Positions 28,352 through 37,482 of a stretch of 64,000 nt of DNA are shown here, in pieces. Below the pieces are notes generated by a model. It ran no database searches, was not told the origin of the DNA, and worked only from the letters and a program-made list of their open reading frames with translations. A program made the translations under genes and the position numbers. Within the stretch, counting starts at the first letter, position 1; the number at the start of each line of letters is the position of its first letter. The stretch comes from an uncultured Aquimarina sp. (GTDB taxonomy: Bacteria > Bacteroidota > Bacteroidia > Flavobacteriales > Flavobacteriaceae). The stretch lies in assembly GCA_947499005.1 (NCBI GenBank), contig CANMML010000003.1, positions 124,001-188,000 on the forward strand, written 5' to 3'.

Positions 28352-28583
28352 AATGATTTAGCCTCAAAATATCTAGTAATTTTAGGGTTTACCAGAGGGC
28401 AAATAATCTTTTTATAAAAGAATTTGTAAAAGAGCTAATTTGTAGCTGATTTTATTTTTTTTGATGTCCACTCATAGGTTGCTGATCTCTTACTTTATAA
28501 AGAAAAAACGACTGTTATTGTAAATTATTACGACTTTGCGTAAAGAAACCTTAAGATATAAAGAGGTACTCGTTTTTTCTTTA

Positions 28584-28591
28584 TAACTTTG
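28584..28591 (+). promoter_or_regulatory. Promoter -7 element (TAACTTTG) for tatA
   Basis: TAACTTTGACC fits TAnnTTTG, 25 bases ahead of the ATG at 28616. Confidence 0.55.
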
Positions 28592-28615
28592 ACCTGTATT
28601 TAAAAAGTATACCAA

Positions 28616-28813
28616 ATGTTACAGTCAATTTTTCTTGGTGTCATAGGTGCTCCACAAATTATTTTAATTGCTATAGTTATTTTATTATTATTTGGTGGAA
28701 GAAAAATCCCCGAATTAATGAGAGGGTTAGGTAGTGGAATTAAAGAATTTAAGGATGCTACGAAAGAGGATGAGGATGATAAAAAAGACGATGAGCCTAA
28801 GATAGAAGCTTAA
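28616..28813 (+). CDS. tatA: Sec-independent protein translocase protein TatA
   Basis: 65 residues. One N-terminal span ([23 protein letters not shown]) with the hallmark FGGRKIPEL hinge, then an amphipathic helix ([14 protein letters not shown]) and an acidic/lysine tail. Pore-forming part of the twin-arginine pathway for folded proteins. TatC is not in the window. Divergent from the M23 peptidase operon. Confidence 0.93.
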   Translation: MLQSIFLGVIGAPQIILIAIVILLLFGGRKIPELMRGLGSGIKEFKDATKEDEDDKKDDEPKIEA

Positions 28814-28840
28814 TTCTTTTTTATGAAGAAAAGATATTCG

Positions 28841-28868
28841 AAGCTGGGTAATAAACCCAGCTTTTTTG
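28841..28868 (+). terminator. Intrinsic terminator of tatA
   Basis: AAGCTGGGT-aataa-ACCCAGCTT stem (28841-28863) followed by TTTTG. Confidence 0.85.
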
Positions 28869-28874
28869 TTTTAT

Positions 28875-28901
28875 GAGCCGATTAATAATCTTAATCGGCT
28901 C
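28875..28901 (-). terminator. Terminator of tyrS
   Basis: GAGCCGATTAA with TTAATCGGCTC forms an 11-bp stem with a 5-base loop, just past the tyrS stop on the minus strand. Confidence 0.7.
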
Positions 28902-28916
28902 AAAATTATAATTAGC

Positions 28917-30215
28917 TTAATTTACAAATCGCAATACATAATAGTTCTTCTTACCTCGTTGCAATAATACAAATTGCCCATTGATAAGGTCTTTTTCGGT
29001 AATTATGTAGTCTTCTTTCACCTTTTCTCGGTTTACAGCAATAGCATTTTCTTTTAAAGCTCTACGTGCTTCTCCATTAGACTTTAAAAAATTAGTTTTT
29101 TCTCCCAACGCAGCAATAATTCCCAAGTCTTCTGTTAATTCGTTTTTAGATAATTCTGCTTGAGGAACCCCTTCAAAAACATCTAAAAAAGTAACTTCGT
29201 CTAATTTTTTTAAATCTTCGGCATTCGATTTTCCGAATAAGATGGAAGAGGCCGCAACAGCATTTTCTACATCTTCTGCAGAATGCACTAAAGTAGTGAT
29301 CTCTTCAGCTAGACGCTTTTGTAAAGATCTTTGGTGAGGAGCTTCTTGGTGCTCTACAATTAATTGATCTATAGTTTCTTTATCTAAGAACGTGAAAATC
29401 TTAATGTACTTTTCAGCATCTTCATCACTACTGTTCAACCAATATTGGTAAAATTTATAAGGAGAAGTTCGGTTTTTATCTAACCAAACATTACCGCCTT
29501 CAGATTTTCCAAATTTCGAACCATCCGATTTAGTGATTAATGGACATGTAATAGCATACCCTTTCCCGTTTCCGATACGACGAATTAATTCTGTTCCTGT
29601 AGTAATATTTCCCCACTGATCGCTACCTCCCATTTGAAGAGAGCAATCATTGTTTTTATATAAATGTAAGAAGTCATACCCTTGTACTAACTGATAAGTA
29701 AATTCAGTAAAAGACATACCACTAGAGGATTCGGCACTCAAGCGATTTTTTACAGAATCCTTCGCCATCATGTAATTTACAGTAATGTGCTTACCAACAT
29801 CACGTATAAATTCTAGGAAAGAAAAGTCCTTCATCCAGTCGTAATTATTTACCAACTGAGCTGCATTTTCTGCATTGCTATCAAAATCTAGAAACTGCCC
29901 TAATTGTTTTTTGATCGCTTCTTGATTGTGTCTTAACGTAGGCTCGTCTAATAAATTTCTTTCTGCAGACTTTCCAGAAGGATCTCCAATCATACCTGTA
30001 GCTCCACCCACCAATGCTACTGGACGGTGCCCACAACGTTGGTAATGACTTAACATCATAATAGGTACAAGGTTACCAATGTGTAAGGAATCTGCTGTAG
30101 GGTCGAAACCAATGTAGGCAGAACGCATTTGTTCTAAAAGGTGCTCTTCTGTGCCAGGCATGGCATCATGTAACATTCCTCTCCAAGTAACTTCTTCAAT
30201 AAAATTTTTAGGCAT
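28917..30215 (-). CDS. tyrS: Tyrosine--tRNA ligase
   Basis: 432 residues. Charges tRNA-Tyr. HIGH-type motif in [17 protein letters not shown] (about 33-49), KMSKS-type loop as KFGKSEGG (about 234-241), tyrosine-site [12 protein letters not shown] and [10 protein letters not shown], and a C-terminal S4-like RNA-binding domain (about 360-432). Normal length. The promoter is at 30488-30495, leaving an unusually long leader of about 265 bases. Confidence 0.94.
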   Translation of the reverse strand: MPKNFIEEVTWRGMLHDAMPGTEEHLLEQMRSAYIGFDPTADSLHIGNLVPIMMLSHYQRCGHRPVALVGGATGMIGDPSGKSAERNLLDEPTLRHNQEAIKKQLGQFLDFDSNAENAAQLVNNYDWMKDFSFLEFIRDVGKHITVNYMMAKDSVKNRLSAESSSGMSFTEFTYQLVQGYDFLHLYKNNDCSLQMGGSDQWGNITTGTELIRRIGNGKGYAITCPLITKSDGSKFGKSEGGNVWLDKNRTSPYKFYQYWLNSSDEDAEKYIKIFTFLDKETIDQLIVEHQEAPHQRSLQKRLAEEITTLVHSAEDVENAVAASSILFGKSNAEDLKKLDEVTFLDVFEGVPQAELSKNELTEDLGIIAALGEKTNFLKSNGEARRALKENAIAVNREKVKEDYIITEKDLINGQFVLLQRGKKNYYVLRFVN

Positions 30216-30487
30216 GATGTTTTTTATTCTAAAATTGAATATTTCTTAACAATTATCATTTAGTTATTCCTCCTTTACAAGGAATCGTATTATGTCGATA
30301 AAAATGATGAGATCTCGAAACATACCTATTTATTAGGAATAGTTTAAGATGACTCATAACACTTAATAATATGAGTTTAATCTAAGGCGTTTTTCCATTT
30401 TGTATTGGGCTAGACCTTATGTCAAACTTATGTTTAATATTTAAATTCTGTATACATCAATGAAAAAAGGTGAAACAGAAACAGGCG

Positions 30488-30495
30488 CAAAGATA
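30488..30495 (-). promoter_or_regulatory. tyrS promoter (TTG-20-TATCTTTG) with long leader
   Basis: On the minus strand TATCTTTGCGCC, with TTG at 30518-30516 exactly 20 bases upstream, is a full consensus promoter. The next minus-strand gene is tyrS, starting 265-270 bases later at 30215. The leader contains one modest hairpin (ACTCAT 30352-30357 with ATGAGT 30370-30375) but no known riboswitch that I recognise. Confidence 0.6.
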
Positions 30496-30549
30496 TATAG
30501 GACTAATTATATTATCAAGGAAAGCGCTTGATAGCTACACAGCAATATG

Positions 30550-30557
30550 TATTTTTG
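30550..30557 (+). promoter_or_regulatory. Promoter of the epimerase gene (TTG-19-TATTTTTG)
   Basis: -7 box TATTTTTG, with TTG at 30528-30530 spaced 19 bases upstream. The start site would be near 30564, so translation must begin at the ATG at 30573, not at an upstream in-frame codon at 30528. Its -33 box is 10 bp from the divergent tyrS -33 box. Confidence 0.65.
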
Positions 30558-30572
30558 TTACAAACTGCACAT

Positions 30573-31592
30573 ATGATTCTAGTAACAGGCGCTACAGGTT
30601 TGGTCGGAACATACTTATTAGCCGAATTAAATAAACATTCTAAGCTTCCTATTAGAGCGATCTACAGGAATGCTGAAAAACTAGAATTCACAAAAACTGT
30701 ACTTGAAAAGTATACAGAGGTTGAAGCTGCTTTTTTCGATGCTATTGATTGGGTGCAGTGCGATGTTACAGATATTCCGAATTTAGAGAAAGCTTTTGAA
30801 GGGATCACTCAAGTATATCATGTTGCGGGTTGTGTATCATTTCAAGCAAAGGACAAGGCTTTATTAATGAAAGTAAATAGAGAAGGCACCTCCAATATGG
30901 TGAATTTATCCCTAGACTTTAAAGTAGAGAAGTTTTGTTACGTAAGTTCTATTGCAGTGTTGAATAAATCACCCAAAGAAATGACATATTCAGAAAACAG
31001 TCATTGGGATCCCGAACACACGAATTCTATTTATGCGATCTCGAAGTATGGAGGAGAAATGGAAATATGGCGAGCTATGGAAGAAGGCTTAAATGCTGTA
31101 ATTGTAAATCCTGGAGTAATATTGGGTAGTGGATATTGGCAAAATGGAAGTGGTCGATTGTTTAGTGGTATGAAGAATGGCAGTCCTTTTTATTTCAAAG
31201 GAGGAACAGGCTATGTTGATGTTCGAGATGTTGTGAAGGTAATGCGATTGCTAATGGAACAAGAGTGTTTTAAGGAACGATTTATTCTCGTGGCAGAAAA
31301 TTGGAGTTTCAAAAAATGTATTGAACATGTTACTAAAGCACTTGAGAAGAAAGCGCCTTCTAGAGAGATTGGAGGTAAGACCTTGTATGTAATTTCTTTT
31401 TTCGAAAGTATTTTCGCTAAGTTAAGTAACTATAAAGCTAAGTTTCCGAATGAGATGCTGTTAGGTCTATTTGAGGAAGACGCATATGATAATTCTAAAA
31501 TAAAAGAGCAGTTAGGTCTTGAGTTCACTCCTATTGAAGTTTCAATAGCTGAACATGGAAGTCATTTTCTAAAAGGATTGAAAAAAGATTAA
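30573..31592 (+). CDS. NAD-dependent epimerase/dehydratase family protein
   Basis: 339 residues from MILVTGATGLVG, start fixed by the promoter. Extended short-chain dehydrogenase: the N-terminal TGATGLVGTYL nucleotide loop, the VSSIAV active-site Ser region and YAISKYGGEM (Tyr and Lys of YxxxK). Resembles dihydroflavonol-4-reductase-like or sterol-dehydrogenase-like proteins of Bacteroidota. Substrate unknown. Faces the DUF4296 gene tail to tail, 64 bp apart. Confidence 0.82.
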   Translation: MILVTGATGLVGTYLLAELNKHSKLPIRAIYRNAEKLEFTKTVLEKYTEVEAAFFDAIDWVQCDVTDIPNLEKAFEGITQVYHVAGCVSFQAKDKALLMKVNREGTSNMVNLSLDFKVEKFCYVSSIAVLNKSPKEMTYSENSHWDPEHTNSIYAISKYGGEMEIWRAMEEGLNAVIVNPGVILGSGYWQNGSGRLFSGMKNGSPFYFKGGTGYVDVRDVVKVMRLLMEQECFKERFILVAENWSFKKCIEHVTKALEKKAPSREIGGKTLYVISFFESIFAKLSNYKAKFPNEMLLGLFEEDAYDNSKIKEQLGLEFTPIEVSIAEHGSHFLKGLKKD

Positions 31593-31656
31593 TAGGTCTC
31601 AGTATTTGAGAGCCTTAAGCAGGCTCGAAGTCGATTACAAATAGATATATAGTTGC

Positions 31657-32064
31657 TTAGTCTTCTTCTCGCGTTTGGTATTTTCCAGATAGACCAGGGT
31701 CAGCGCTTTCCTTTCTGTATTTTTTCATCAAAGAATCGTGAAGCTGAAAGCGTATTTCGAGGCTGTCTTCTACACGTAAGTATATGTCTTTTAGTTTTTC
31801 AGGGCGATAACCGTAGAAAGCTATATTTTCGGACATTACAGTACTATCAACATTAATTTTTTGAGCGATATACTCTTTAAAGTCAATACCCGAATTGTTT
31901 TTTACTCCAGGGGCAACGGTAATAGATGCCTTTAGAATAGCTAATTCGGTTAGCGCATTTACCATTTCATCCTCACTTAAAAGTGTGGTTGGCTTTACTT
32001 TTTTTTCTATAGATTGACAGCCTATTAATAAGGCTATCAATCCAATAAAATAGTACTTGTGCAT
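31657..32064 (-). CDS. DUF4296 lipoprotein
   Basis: 135 residues. N-terminal MHKYYFIGLIALLIGC is a lipoprotein signal with Cys16. The body (LSEDEMVNALTELAILKASI; FYGYRPEKLKDIYLRVEDSLE) fits the DUF4296 family, helical lipoproteins of Bacteroidota often beside dihydroorotase. Function unknown. 6 bp behind the dihydroorotase gene and in the same operon. Confidence 0.78.
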   Translation of the reverse strand: MHKYYFIGLIALLIGCQSIEKKVKPTTLLSEDEMVNALTELAILKASITVAPGVKNNSGIDFKEYIAQKINVDSTVMSENIAFYGYRPEKLKDIYLRVEDSLEIRFQLHDSLMKKYRKESADPGLSGKYQTREED

Positions 32065-32070
32065 AGTGTA

Positions 32071-33417
32071 TTATCTATCAAAAGTAAGTCGTTTTCCAAA
32101 ACGGCTATCTTCATTAACAGTTCCATTTTCATAAGCAATGTTTCCATTCAAGAACGTATGTGAAATCTTTGATTGGAAAGTCGTGCCTTCGAAAGGAGAC
32201 CAATTACATTTATATAAGATATTATCCTTTTCTACCGTCCAAGGATTATTCAAATCTACTAAAACGGCATCGGCAAAATATCCTTCTTTGATATATCCGC
32301 GTTTCTCAACTTGGAATAAAATAGCAGGATTGTGGCAGGCCTTTTCAACAATCTTTTCAAGGCTAATTTTTCCTTGATGATACATTTCTAATAAGGCTAC
32401 TAATGCATGTTGAACTAATGGTCCTCCAGAGGGTGCCTTTGTGTATATATTGTCCTTTTCCTCTAGTGTGTGTGGAGCATGGTCTGTAGCAATTACATCG
32501 ATCTTATCAGCTAATAAACCAGCTAAAAGTTGATCTCTGTCATTGGCTGTTTTTACAGCAGGATTCCATTTGATATGTGTCCCTTTAGTATGGTAATCTT
32601 TATCGCTAAACCATAAGTGGTGGATGCAAACTTCAGCCGTAATCTTTTTATCTTTTAAGGGTATCGAATTATCGAAAAGCTCTAATTCTTTAGCCGTAGA
32701 AAGATGAAAAACATGTAGTCTTGCGCCAGTTTCTTTTGCTAATTCTATAGCTTTAGAAGAAGAAAGGTAACAAGCTTCTTCACTACGAATAATAGGGTGT
32801 AAGTGTATCGGAATGTCTTCTCCATATTCTTTAATATGTTCCGCCGTATTTTTGCGAATAGTGGCTTCATCTTCACAGTGTACAGAAATCACCAAGTCGG
32901 TAGATTTAAAAATATTGCGTAAAGTGTCTGGGTTATCTACCAACATATTACCAGTAGAAGAGCCCAAAAACAATTTTAATCCAGCAACAGTATTTTTATC
33001 AACCTTTAAAACTTCTTCTAAGTTATCGTTTGTACCGCCAAACATAAAAGAATAATTGGCATAACTTGTTTTAGAAGCGGTAGTAAATTTATCTTCAAGT
33101 AACTCAATTGTAGTTGCTTGAGGAACAGTATTAGGCATTTCTATAAAACTAGTAATTCCACCAGCGATAGCTGCTTTCGATTCCGTTTCAATATTTGCCT
33201 TATGTGTTAAGCCTGGTTCGCGAAAATGAACTTGATCGTCAATTAATCCTGGTATTAAATACTTTCCAGTTCCATCGACTATAGTACAATCCTTATCGAG
33301 TGTACTGGTATTTATATTAGAAGTAATGGTTTTAAAAATTCCATTTTCAATCAAAACATCTGTTTGTTGAATAGCTCCTTCGTTAATGAGTTGTGCGTTT
33401 TGTATTAAGATTTGCAT
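32071..33417 (-). CDS. pyrC: Dihydroorotase
   Basis: 448 residues. Cyclises carbamoyl aspartate to dihydroorotate in pyrimidine synthesis. Amidohydrolase barrel with VHFREPGLTHK (about 66-76), later metal His in HCEDEATI and VFHLSTAKE, the catalytic Asp in IATDHAPHT and the GGPLVQHALVALLE region. The usual HxH metal pair reads DDQVHFR, so the first His is Gln; I recall this variant as common in Bacteroidota. Overlaps the mannosyltransferase gene by 35 bp and leads DUF4296. Confidence 0.87.
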   Translation of the reverse strand: MQILIQNAQLINEGAIQQTDVLIENGIFKTITSNINTSTLDKDCTIVDGTGKYLIPGLIDDQVHFREPGLTHKANIETESKAAIAGGITSFIEMPNTVPQATTIELLEDKFTTASKTSYANYSFMFGGTNDNLEEVLKVDKNTVAGLKLFLGSSTGNMLVDNPDTLRNIFKSTDLVISVHCEDEATIRKNTAEHIKEYGEDIPIHLHPIIRSEEACYLSSSKAIELAKETGARLHVFHLSTAKELELFDNSIPLKDKKITAEVCIHHLWFSDKDYHTKGTHIKWNPAVKTANDRDQLLAGLLADKIDVIATDHAPHTLEEKDNIYTKAPSGGPLVQHALVALLEMYHQGKISLEKIVEKACHNPAILFQVEKRGYIKEGYFADAVLVDLNNPWTVEKDNILYKCNWSPFEGTTFQSKISHTFLNGNIAYENGTVNEDSRFGKRLTFDR

Positions 33418-34141
33418 TTGGCTTTCTAAAAAGTGATTTTATTTTCATCAAAATTACCCCAAAAATTGCTTCAGAGATAATTCCTTTAGTCATTTTTGAA
33501 TCTCCTCGCGTACGATCAGTAAAAATCACAGGGATTTCCTTGAAGGGAGCTTTCATTAAATAGGCTTTAAATTTCATTTCAATTTGAAAAGCATAACCCA
33601 CAAATCGAATATTATCGAAATCAAAACAAGACAATAGTTTTTTCGAATAACCTACAAAACCAGCAGTAGTATCTTTAATAGGCATTCCAGTAATAAGGTT
33701 AACATATATAGAAGCGCCATAAGAAAGTAATACTCTAGACATAGGCCAATTGACCACATTAACTCCTTTGATGTATCTAGACCCAATAACCATATCAAGA
33801 GATTCGGTATTTAAAGCATTTAAGAGTCGAGGAAGATCGTTTGGGTCATGCGAAAAATCAGCATCCATTTCAAAAACATATTCATAGTCTTTTTTTAAAG
33901 CCCACTTAAACCCATGAATATAAGCGGTTCCTAGCCCTAGTTTGTCCTTGCGACTTTCCAAGAAGAGATGATTCGAATACTTTTCTTGTAATGAAATTAC
34001 GGCATCAGCTGTTCCGTCAGGGGAATTATCATCTACTACCAGAATATCAAATTTTTCTGATACTTTGAAAATGGCTGAAATAATTAGCTTTATGTTTTCA
34101 ACCTCATTATAAGTAGGAATAATTACTAAAGCTGTATTCAT
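33383..34141 (-). CDS. Polyprenol monophosphomannose synthase (GT2)
   Basis: 252 residues from MNTALVIIPTYNEVENI. An upstream ATG at 34162 lies within the promoter and is rejected. GT2 fold with the IPTYNE start, DDNSPDGTAD nucleotide motif and the EMDADFSHDP metal motif, plus IGSRYIKG and TDRTRGDSKM as in dolichol/polyprenol-phosphate mannose synthases. Makes a lipid-linked mannose for envelope glycans or protein O-glycosylation (known in Bacteroidota). First gene of the operon with pyrC and DUF4296. Confidence 0.87.
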   Translation of the reverse strand: MNTALVIIPTYNEVENIKLIISAIFKVSEKFDILVVDDNSPDGTADAVISLQEKYSNHLFLESRKDKLGLGTAYIHGFKWALKKDYEYVFEMDADFSHDPNDLPRLLNALNTESLDMVIGSRYIKGVNVVNWPMSRVLLSYGASIYVNLITGMPIKDTTAGFVGYSKKLLSCFDFDNIRFVGYAFQIEMKFKAYLMKAPFKEIPVIFTDRTRGDSKMTKGIISEAIFGVILMKIKSLFRKPNANLNTKRTTH

Positions 34142-34159
34142 TAACAAAATTTTTAAGGG

Positions 34160-34167
34160 CAAATATA
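34160..34167 (-). promoter_or_regulatory. Promoter -7 element (TATATTTG) for the mannosyltransferase-pyrC operon
   Basis: On the minus strand TATATTTGCCC lies 19 bases ahead of the ATG at 34141, which decides that start. Confidence 0.55.
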
Positions 34168-34219
34168 CTATAAACTAACCGCTGCGAATTACATTTGTGA
34201 CATCAATACCACCAAACTA

Positions 34220-34879
34220 GTGAATGTAATACCCAAAGTTGTTGGATCTCCGGATTGGATTTTTTTCTGGTGCTTACTAGGAATTGTAATTATTGCCATT
34301 GCTAAAAATAGCAATTCGAAGGTGTTTTCTGATTTCCTGAAGTTAATCTTTACCAATAGTTATTTACAACTGTATACGAATAACATTTTATCTAGAAGTA
34401 TTCATTTTTGGATGAGCCTATTTTTTGTACTAGTATTTCCTTTTTATTACTATTTCGTAACTCACGCCTTGGGGTTTCATACAGATTTACTTTTAAATAA
34501 ATACTTGTTTTTTGCAGGAGGTACATTGCTGTTTTTGCTTTTGAAACGAGTCATAGAGCAACTACTTGCAGTAACATTTTTAAAAAATCAAGGTGTAGAG
34601 ATATTTGTTTATGCTAAGCAAAGCTATCTCAACTGTCTTTCTTTGGTGTTTTTCTTACCAGTTTTGGTTATTCACTACACTACTTTCAAAAATCCGTACA
34701 TAATTTACGTTCTTGTTGCATTATTTTTAGTTTTATGGGTATTGTCCTATGTATTAGCGATTTCAAGATTGCGAAAACAATTTAGTTATGGCTCGTTCTA
34801 TTTTATTTTGTATCTTTGCGCCCTAGAAATAGCCCCTACTTATTTAATGTATATAATGATATCGTATGGCATCAAGTGA
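34220..34879 (+). CDS. DUF4271 multi-span membrane protein
   Basis: 219 residues with about six membrane spans (the first at ~13-28). The segments NSKVFSDFLKLIFTNSYLQLY and NYRLFFILYLC-like C-terminus match my memory of the DUF4271 family, Bacteroidota membrane proteins paired with a HemD paralogue. No catalytic residue recognised. Overlaps the next gene by 14 bp. Divergent from the mannosyltransferase operon. Confidence 0.75.
   Translation: MNVIPKVVGSPDWIFFWCLLGIVIIAIAKNSNSKVFSDFLKLIFTNSYLQLYTNNILSRSIHFWMSLFFVLVFPFYYYFVTHALGFHTDLLLNKYLFFAGGTLLFLLLKRVIEQLLAVTFLKNQGVEIFVYAKQSYLNCLSLVFFLPVLVIHYTTFKNPYIIYVLVALFLVLWVLSYVLAISRLRKQFSYGSFYFILYLCALEIAPTYLMYIMISYGIK
34811..34818 (+). promoter_or_regulatory. 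Internal promoter -7 element (TATCTTTG) for the HemD paralogue
   Basis: TATCTTTGCGCC near the end of the DUF4271 gene matches TAnnTTTG and the wider TTTGCGCC form seen before tyrS. It would give the HemD paralogue its own transcript. Confidence 0.5.
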
Positions 34880-35648
34880 AACCGCACAAACTATTGCGCC
34901 AATGAAAGTGAAGACGATTTTGGTATCTCAACCAGAACCTAAAGTAGAAAATTCTCCTTATTTCGACTTAGAAGAAAGACAAAAAGTGAAGATAGATTTT
35001 GTTCCTTTTATTCACGTAGAAGGTTTAGGATCGAAAGAAGTTAGAGGACAAAAAATAGACTTATCATCGTTTTCTGCCATAATTTTAACAAGTAGAAATG
35101 CTGTAGACCATTACTTCAGAATTGCAGAAGAGATGCGTTTTAAAGTACCAGATACTATGAAATATTTTTGCCAAAGCGAAGCAGTAGCTTTGTATTTGCA
35201 AAAGTATGTGGTTTACAGAAAACGTAAAATCTATGTAGGAAAACGTACGTTCCCTGAGCTTACTCCGCTTATTAAAAAGTACAAGAATGAGAAGTATTTA
35301 TTACCATCTTCTGATAAGTTGAAACCTGCTATTCCAGCAGCGCTTGATGAGTTAGGTGTAAAATGGAAACAAGGTACTTTTTACAGAACTGTAACTAGTG
35401 ATTTATCGGAGCTTAGAGATGTGTTTTACGATATTTTAGTATTCTTTAGCCCTTCGGGAATAGATTCATTATTTAAGAATTTTCCTGATTTCAAGCAAAA
35501 CAATACGAGAATTGCCGTTTTTGGGAATTCTACAATTAAAGCAGCAGAAGCGCAAGGATTAGTGTGTAACATTCTAGCACCTACTCCAGAAACGCCTTCA
35601 ATGACTATGGCTTTAAGAAACTATATTAGAGAAGCGAATAAAAAGTAA
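34866..35648 (+). CDS. Uroporphyrinogen-III synthase-like protein (HemD paralogue)
   Basis: 260 residues; a second start at 34902 (MKVKTILVSQPEP) is equally possible, and the first 12 residues look non-conserved. The HemD fold is seen as two Rossmann-like halves joined by short strands, with SSFSAIILTSRNAVDHYF, the linker YLLPSSDK and FFSPSGIDSLF. It differs strongly from the canonical hemD at 40.4 kb, so the genome has two. Bacteroidota often have this pair; the role of the DUF4271-linked copy is not known to me. Confidence 0.8.
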   Translation: MASSETAQTIAPMKVKTILVSQPEPKVENSPYFDLEERQKVKIDFVPFIHVEGLGSKEVRGQKIDLSSFSAIILTSRNAVDHYFRIAEEMRFKVPDTMKYFCQSEAVALYLQKYVVYRKRKIYVGKRTFPELTPLIKKYKNEKYLLPSSDKLKPAIPAALDELGVKWKQGTFYRTVTSDLSELRDVFYDILVFFSPSGIDSLFKNFPDFKQNNTRIAVFGNSTIKAAEAQGLVCNILAPTPETPSMTMALRNYIREANKK

Positions 35649-35666
35649 TTATTCGATTTTGTAACA

Positions 35667-35714
35667 TAAAAAAAGGAGTTGTCTTTTATCAAGAAAGAAC
35701 AGCTCCTTTTTTGT
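35667..35714. terminator. Bidirectional terminator between the HemD paralogue and DUF423
   Basis: An A-run with GGAG pairs with CTCC plus a T-run, and the inner bases pair partly, between two convergent genes. Confidence 0.65.
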
Positions 35715-35717
35715 TAT

Positions 35718-36113
35718 TTAATTATTAGGGAAATATTTAATAATTTTAAAAATAAAAACAACCCAAGCAGCTATAAGTAACGTACCTCCAAGTGGTGTAA
35801 CAAATGCAACAGCAGTAAGTTTTGTTTTTAAGAAATGTTCGTCCAAGCATAGGATATAAATACTTCCAGAGAATAGAATAATACCAAGTAATACTAATAT
35901 ATAAAGTATAGATTTAGAACCTTCTGTTAACCCTGGAATTAAAGCAATAAACATTAAAAAGAAAGCGTGATAAAACTGATATCGAACACCAGTTTGAAAT
36001 GATTCTAACTCATTAGATGATAATATTGGTTTTAGTCCATGAGCGGCAAAAGCACCTAAAACGACACTCAATGCCCCTAAAATCCCTGCGGTAACGAGTA
36101 ACTTTTTTTCCAT
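35718..36113 (-). CDS. DUF423 small membrane protein
   Basis: 131 residues, four membrane spans. ILGALSVVLGAFAAHGLK and YQFYHAFFLMFIAL are the DUF423 (YgdD-like) signatures. Function unknown. The start lies 13 bp from the divergent saccharopine dehydrogenase-like gene, so promoters must overlap. Confidence 0.85.
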   Translation of the reverse strand: MEKKLLVTAGILGALSVVLGAFAAHGLKPILSSNELESFQTGVRYQFYHAFFLMFIALIPGLTEGSKSILYILVLLGIILFSGSIYILCLDEHFLKTKLTAVAFVTPLGGTLLIAAWVVFIFKIIKYFPNN

Positions 36114-36126
36114 ATCAATTTAATTT

Positions 36127-37482
36127 ATGAATAAAGCTAAGGTACTTATTTTCGGAGCAGGTAGGTCTAGTGTTTACCTTATAAAATCATTGCAGAAATT
36201 CTTAAAAAAGCATCAAGGTTCATTAACTATTGTTGCTAAAGATTTTGATGCTTTACCTTCAGGATTAAAAGAAAACCACCTCACCGATTTAATTTGTAGT
36301 GAAATCAACTCGATAGTTATCAGCGAGCAAGTGATTGTGAGTGATTTGGTGATCTCGGTATTGCCAGCCCATTTACATATAGATATCGCAAAGGCTTGTC
36401 TTGCTTTTGAAAAATCGCTTTTAACGGCTTCGTATGTTAGTCGCGAATTGGAGCACCTACAGGATGAGGTTTCTGCTAAAAATCTCGTTTTCTTAAATGA
36501 AATGGGTTTAGATCCAGGATTAGATCATATGAGTGCTATGGCATTAATAGATCAAATTAAAAAGAATCAAGGTCAGATAAAAAGTTATGCGAGTTATACA
36601 GGTGGTTTAGTAGAGAAGTCAAAAGACGAAAACTCATGGAATTATAAGTTTACCTGGAATCCTAAAAATGTAGTTATTGCAGGTAATGGAGGTGCTAAAT
36701 TTCTAAGAGATTATAAAATTATTGAAGTACCCTATAAAGAAGTTTTTAAAGGGAGTACACGTATTGCGATAGGTAATGCTTCGTATGATGGATATCCTAA
36801 TAGAAACAGTCTAGGATATCAACACAAATATGGATTAAAAGAGGTTTCGTCAATTTATAGGGGGACTTTAAGGCATGAAGGTTTTAGTGAGGCTTGGCAA
36901 GCTTTTGTAAACTTAGGAATGACAAATGATACTAAACCACTCAGCTTTGAGGAGGATAGTAGTAAAAGAGATTTTCTAAACTATTTTTTAGGAGAAGATT
37001 CTGTAGACGTAGAAACTGATTTTTGTGAAGCAATAGGCATTGATAGCGGTCATTCTATTTTTAAGAAATTTGAAAGCATTGGGCTATTTGACGCTAATGC
37101 TACCCGTTTTTTAAAACAAGGAACATCAGCAGAAATTTTATTGAGTATTTTATCTGAATCATGGAAAATGATGCCATCAGATAAAGATTTAGTAGTAATG
37201 AAGCATGAAGTAATTTTCGAAAAAGAAGGAAATGAATATTTAGCAACGAGTGAATTAGAAATCCTCGGGGAGGACAGTTATTATACTGCTATGGCTAAAA
37301 CGGTTGGGTTGCCATTATTTGAAGCTTCCAAATTGATATTGAATAATGACATAAAAAAAGTCGGAGTGTTAACCCCAACTTTTGAATCGATATACAAACC
37401 TGTACTTTCAAATCTAGAAAGCCAAGGCATTATATTTAAAGAAAAAATCGTTCCGTTATCTTCTATTACCCATGTAGCGTAA
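36127..37482 (+). CDS. Saccharopine dehydrogenase family protein
   Basis: 451 residues. N-terminal NAD(P) fold (VLIFGAGRSSVYLIKSL), a central block NEMGLDPGLDHMSAM and NSLGYQHKYGL as in the lysine/saccharopine reductases (LYS9 type). In the family it oxidises saccharopine to aminoadipate semialdehyde plus glutamate, or runs in reverse, in lysine degradation. No partner (lysine-ketoglutarate reductase) is near. Its 3' end overlaps the convergent zinc peptidase gene by 27 bp. Confidence 0.83.
   Translation: MNKAKVLIFGAGRSSVYLIKSLQKFLKKHQGSLTIVAKDFDALPSGLKENHLTDLICSEINSIVISEQVIVSDLVISVLPAHLHIDIAKACLAFEKSLLTASYVSRELEHLQDEVSAKNLVFLNEMGLDPGLDHMSAMALIDQIKKNQGQIKSYASYTGGLVEKSKDENSWNYKFTWNPKNVVIAGNGGAKFLRDYKIIEVPYKEVFKGSTRIAIGNASYDGYPNRNSLGYQHKYGLKEVSSIYRGTLRHEGFSEAWQAFVNLGMTNDTKPLSFEEDSSKRDFLNYFLGEDSVDVETDFCEAIGIDSGHSIFKKFESIGLFDANATRFLKQGTSAEILLSILSESWKMMPSDKDLVVMKHEVIFEKEGNEYLATSELEILGEDSYYTAMAKTVGLPLFEASKLILNNDIKKVGVLTPTFESIYKPVLSNLESQGIIFKEKIVPLSSITHVA

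Noticed and set aside
28501..28575. Second promoter for tatA at CGACTTTG
   Set aside because: It lacks the TA of the -7 consensus at the right spacing; the box at 28584 is better.
34866..34901. Choice of start for the HemD paralogue
   Set aside because: The ATG at 34902 may be the true start, but both lie behind the promoter and neither has a distinguishing signal, so the longer form was kept and noted.
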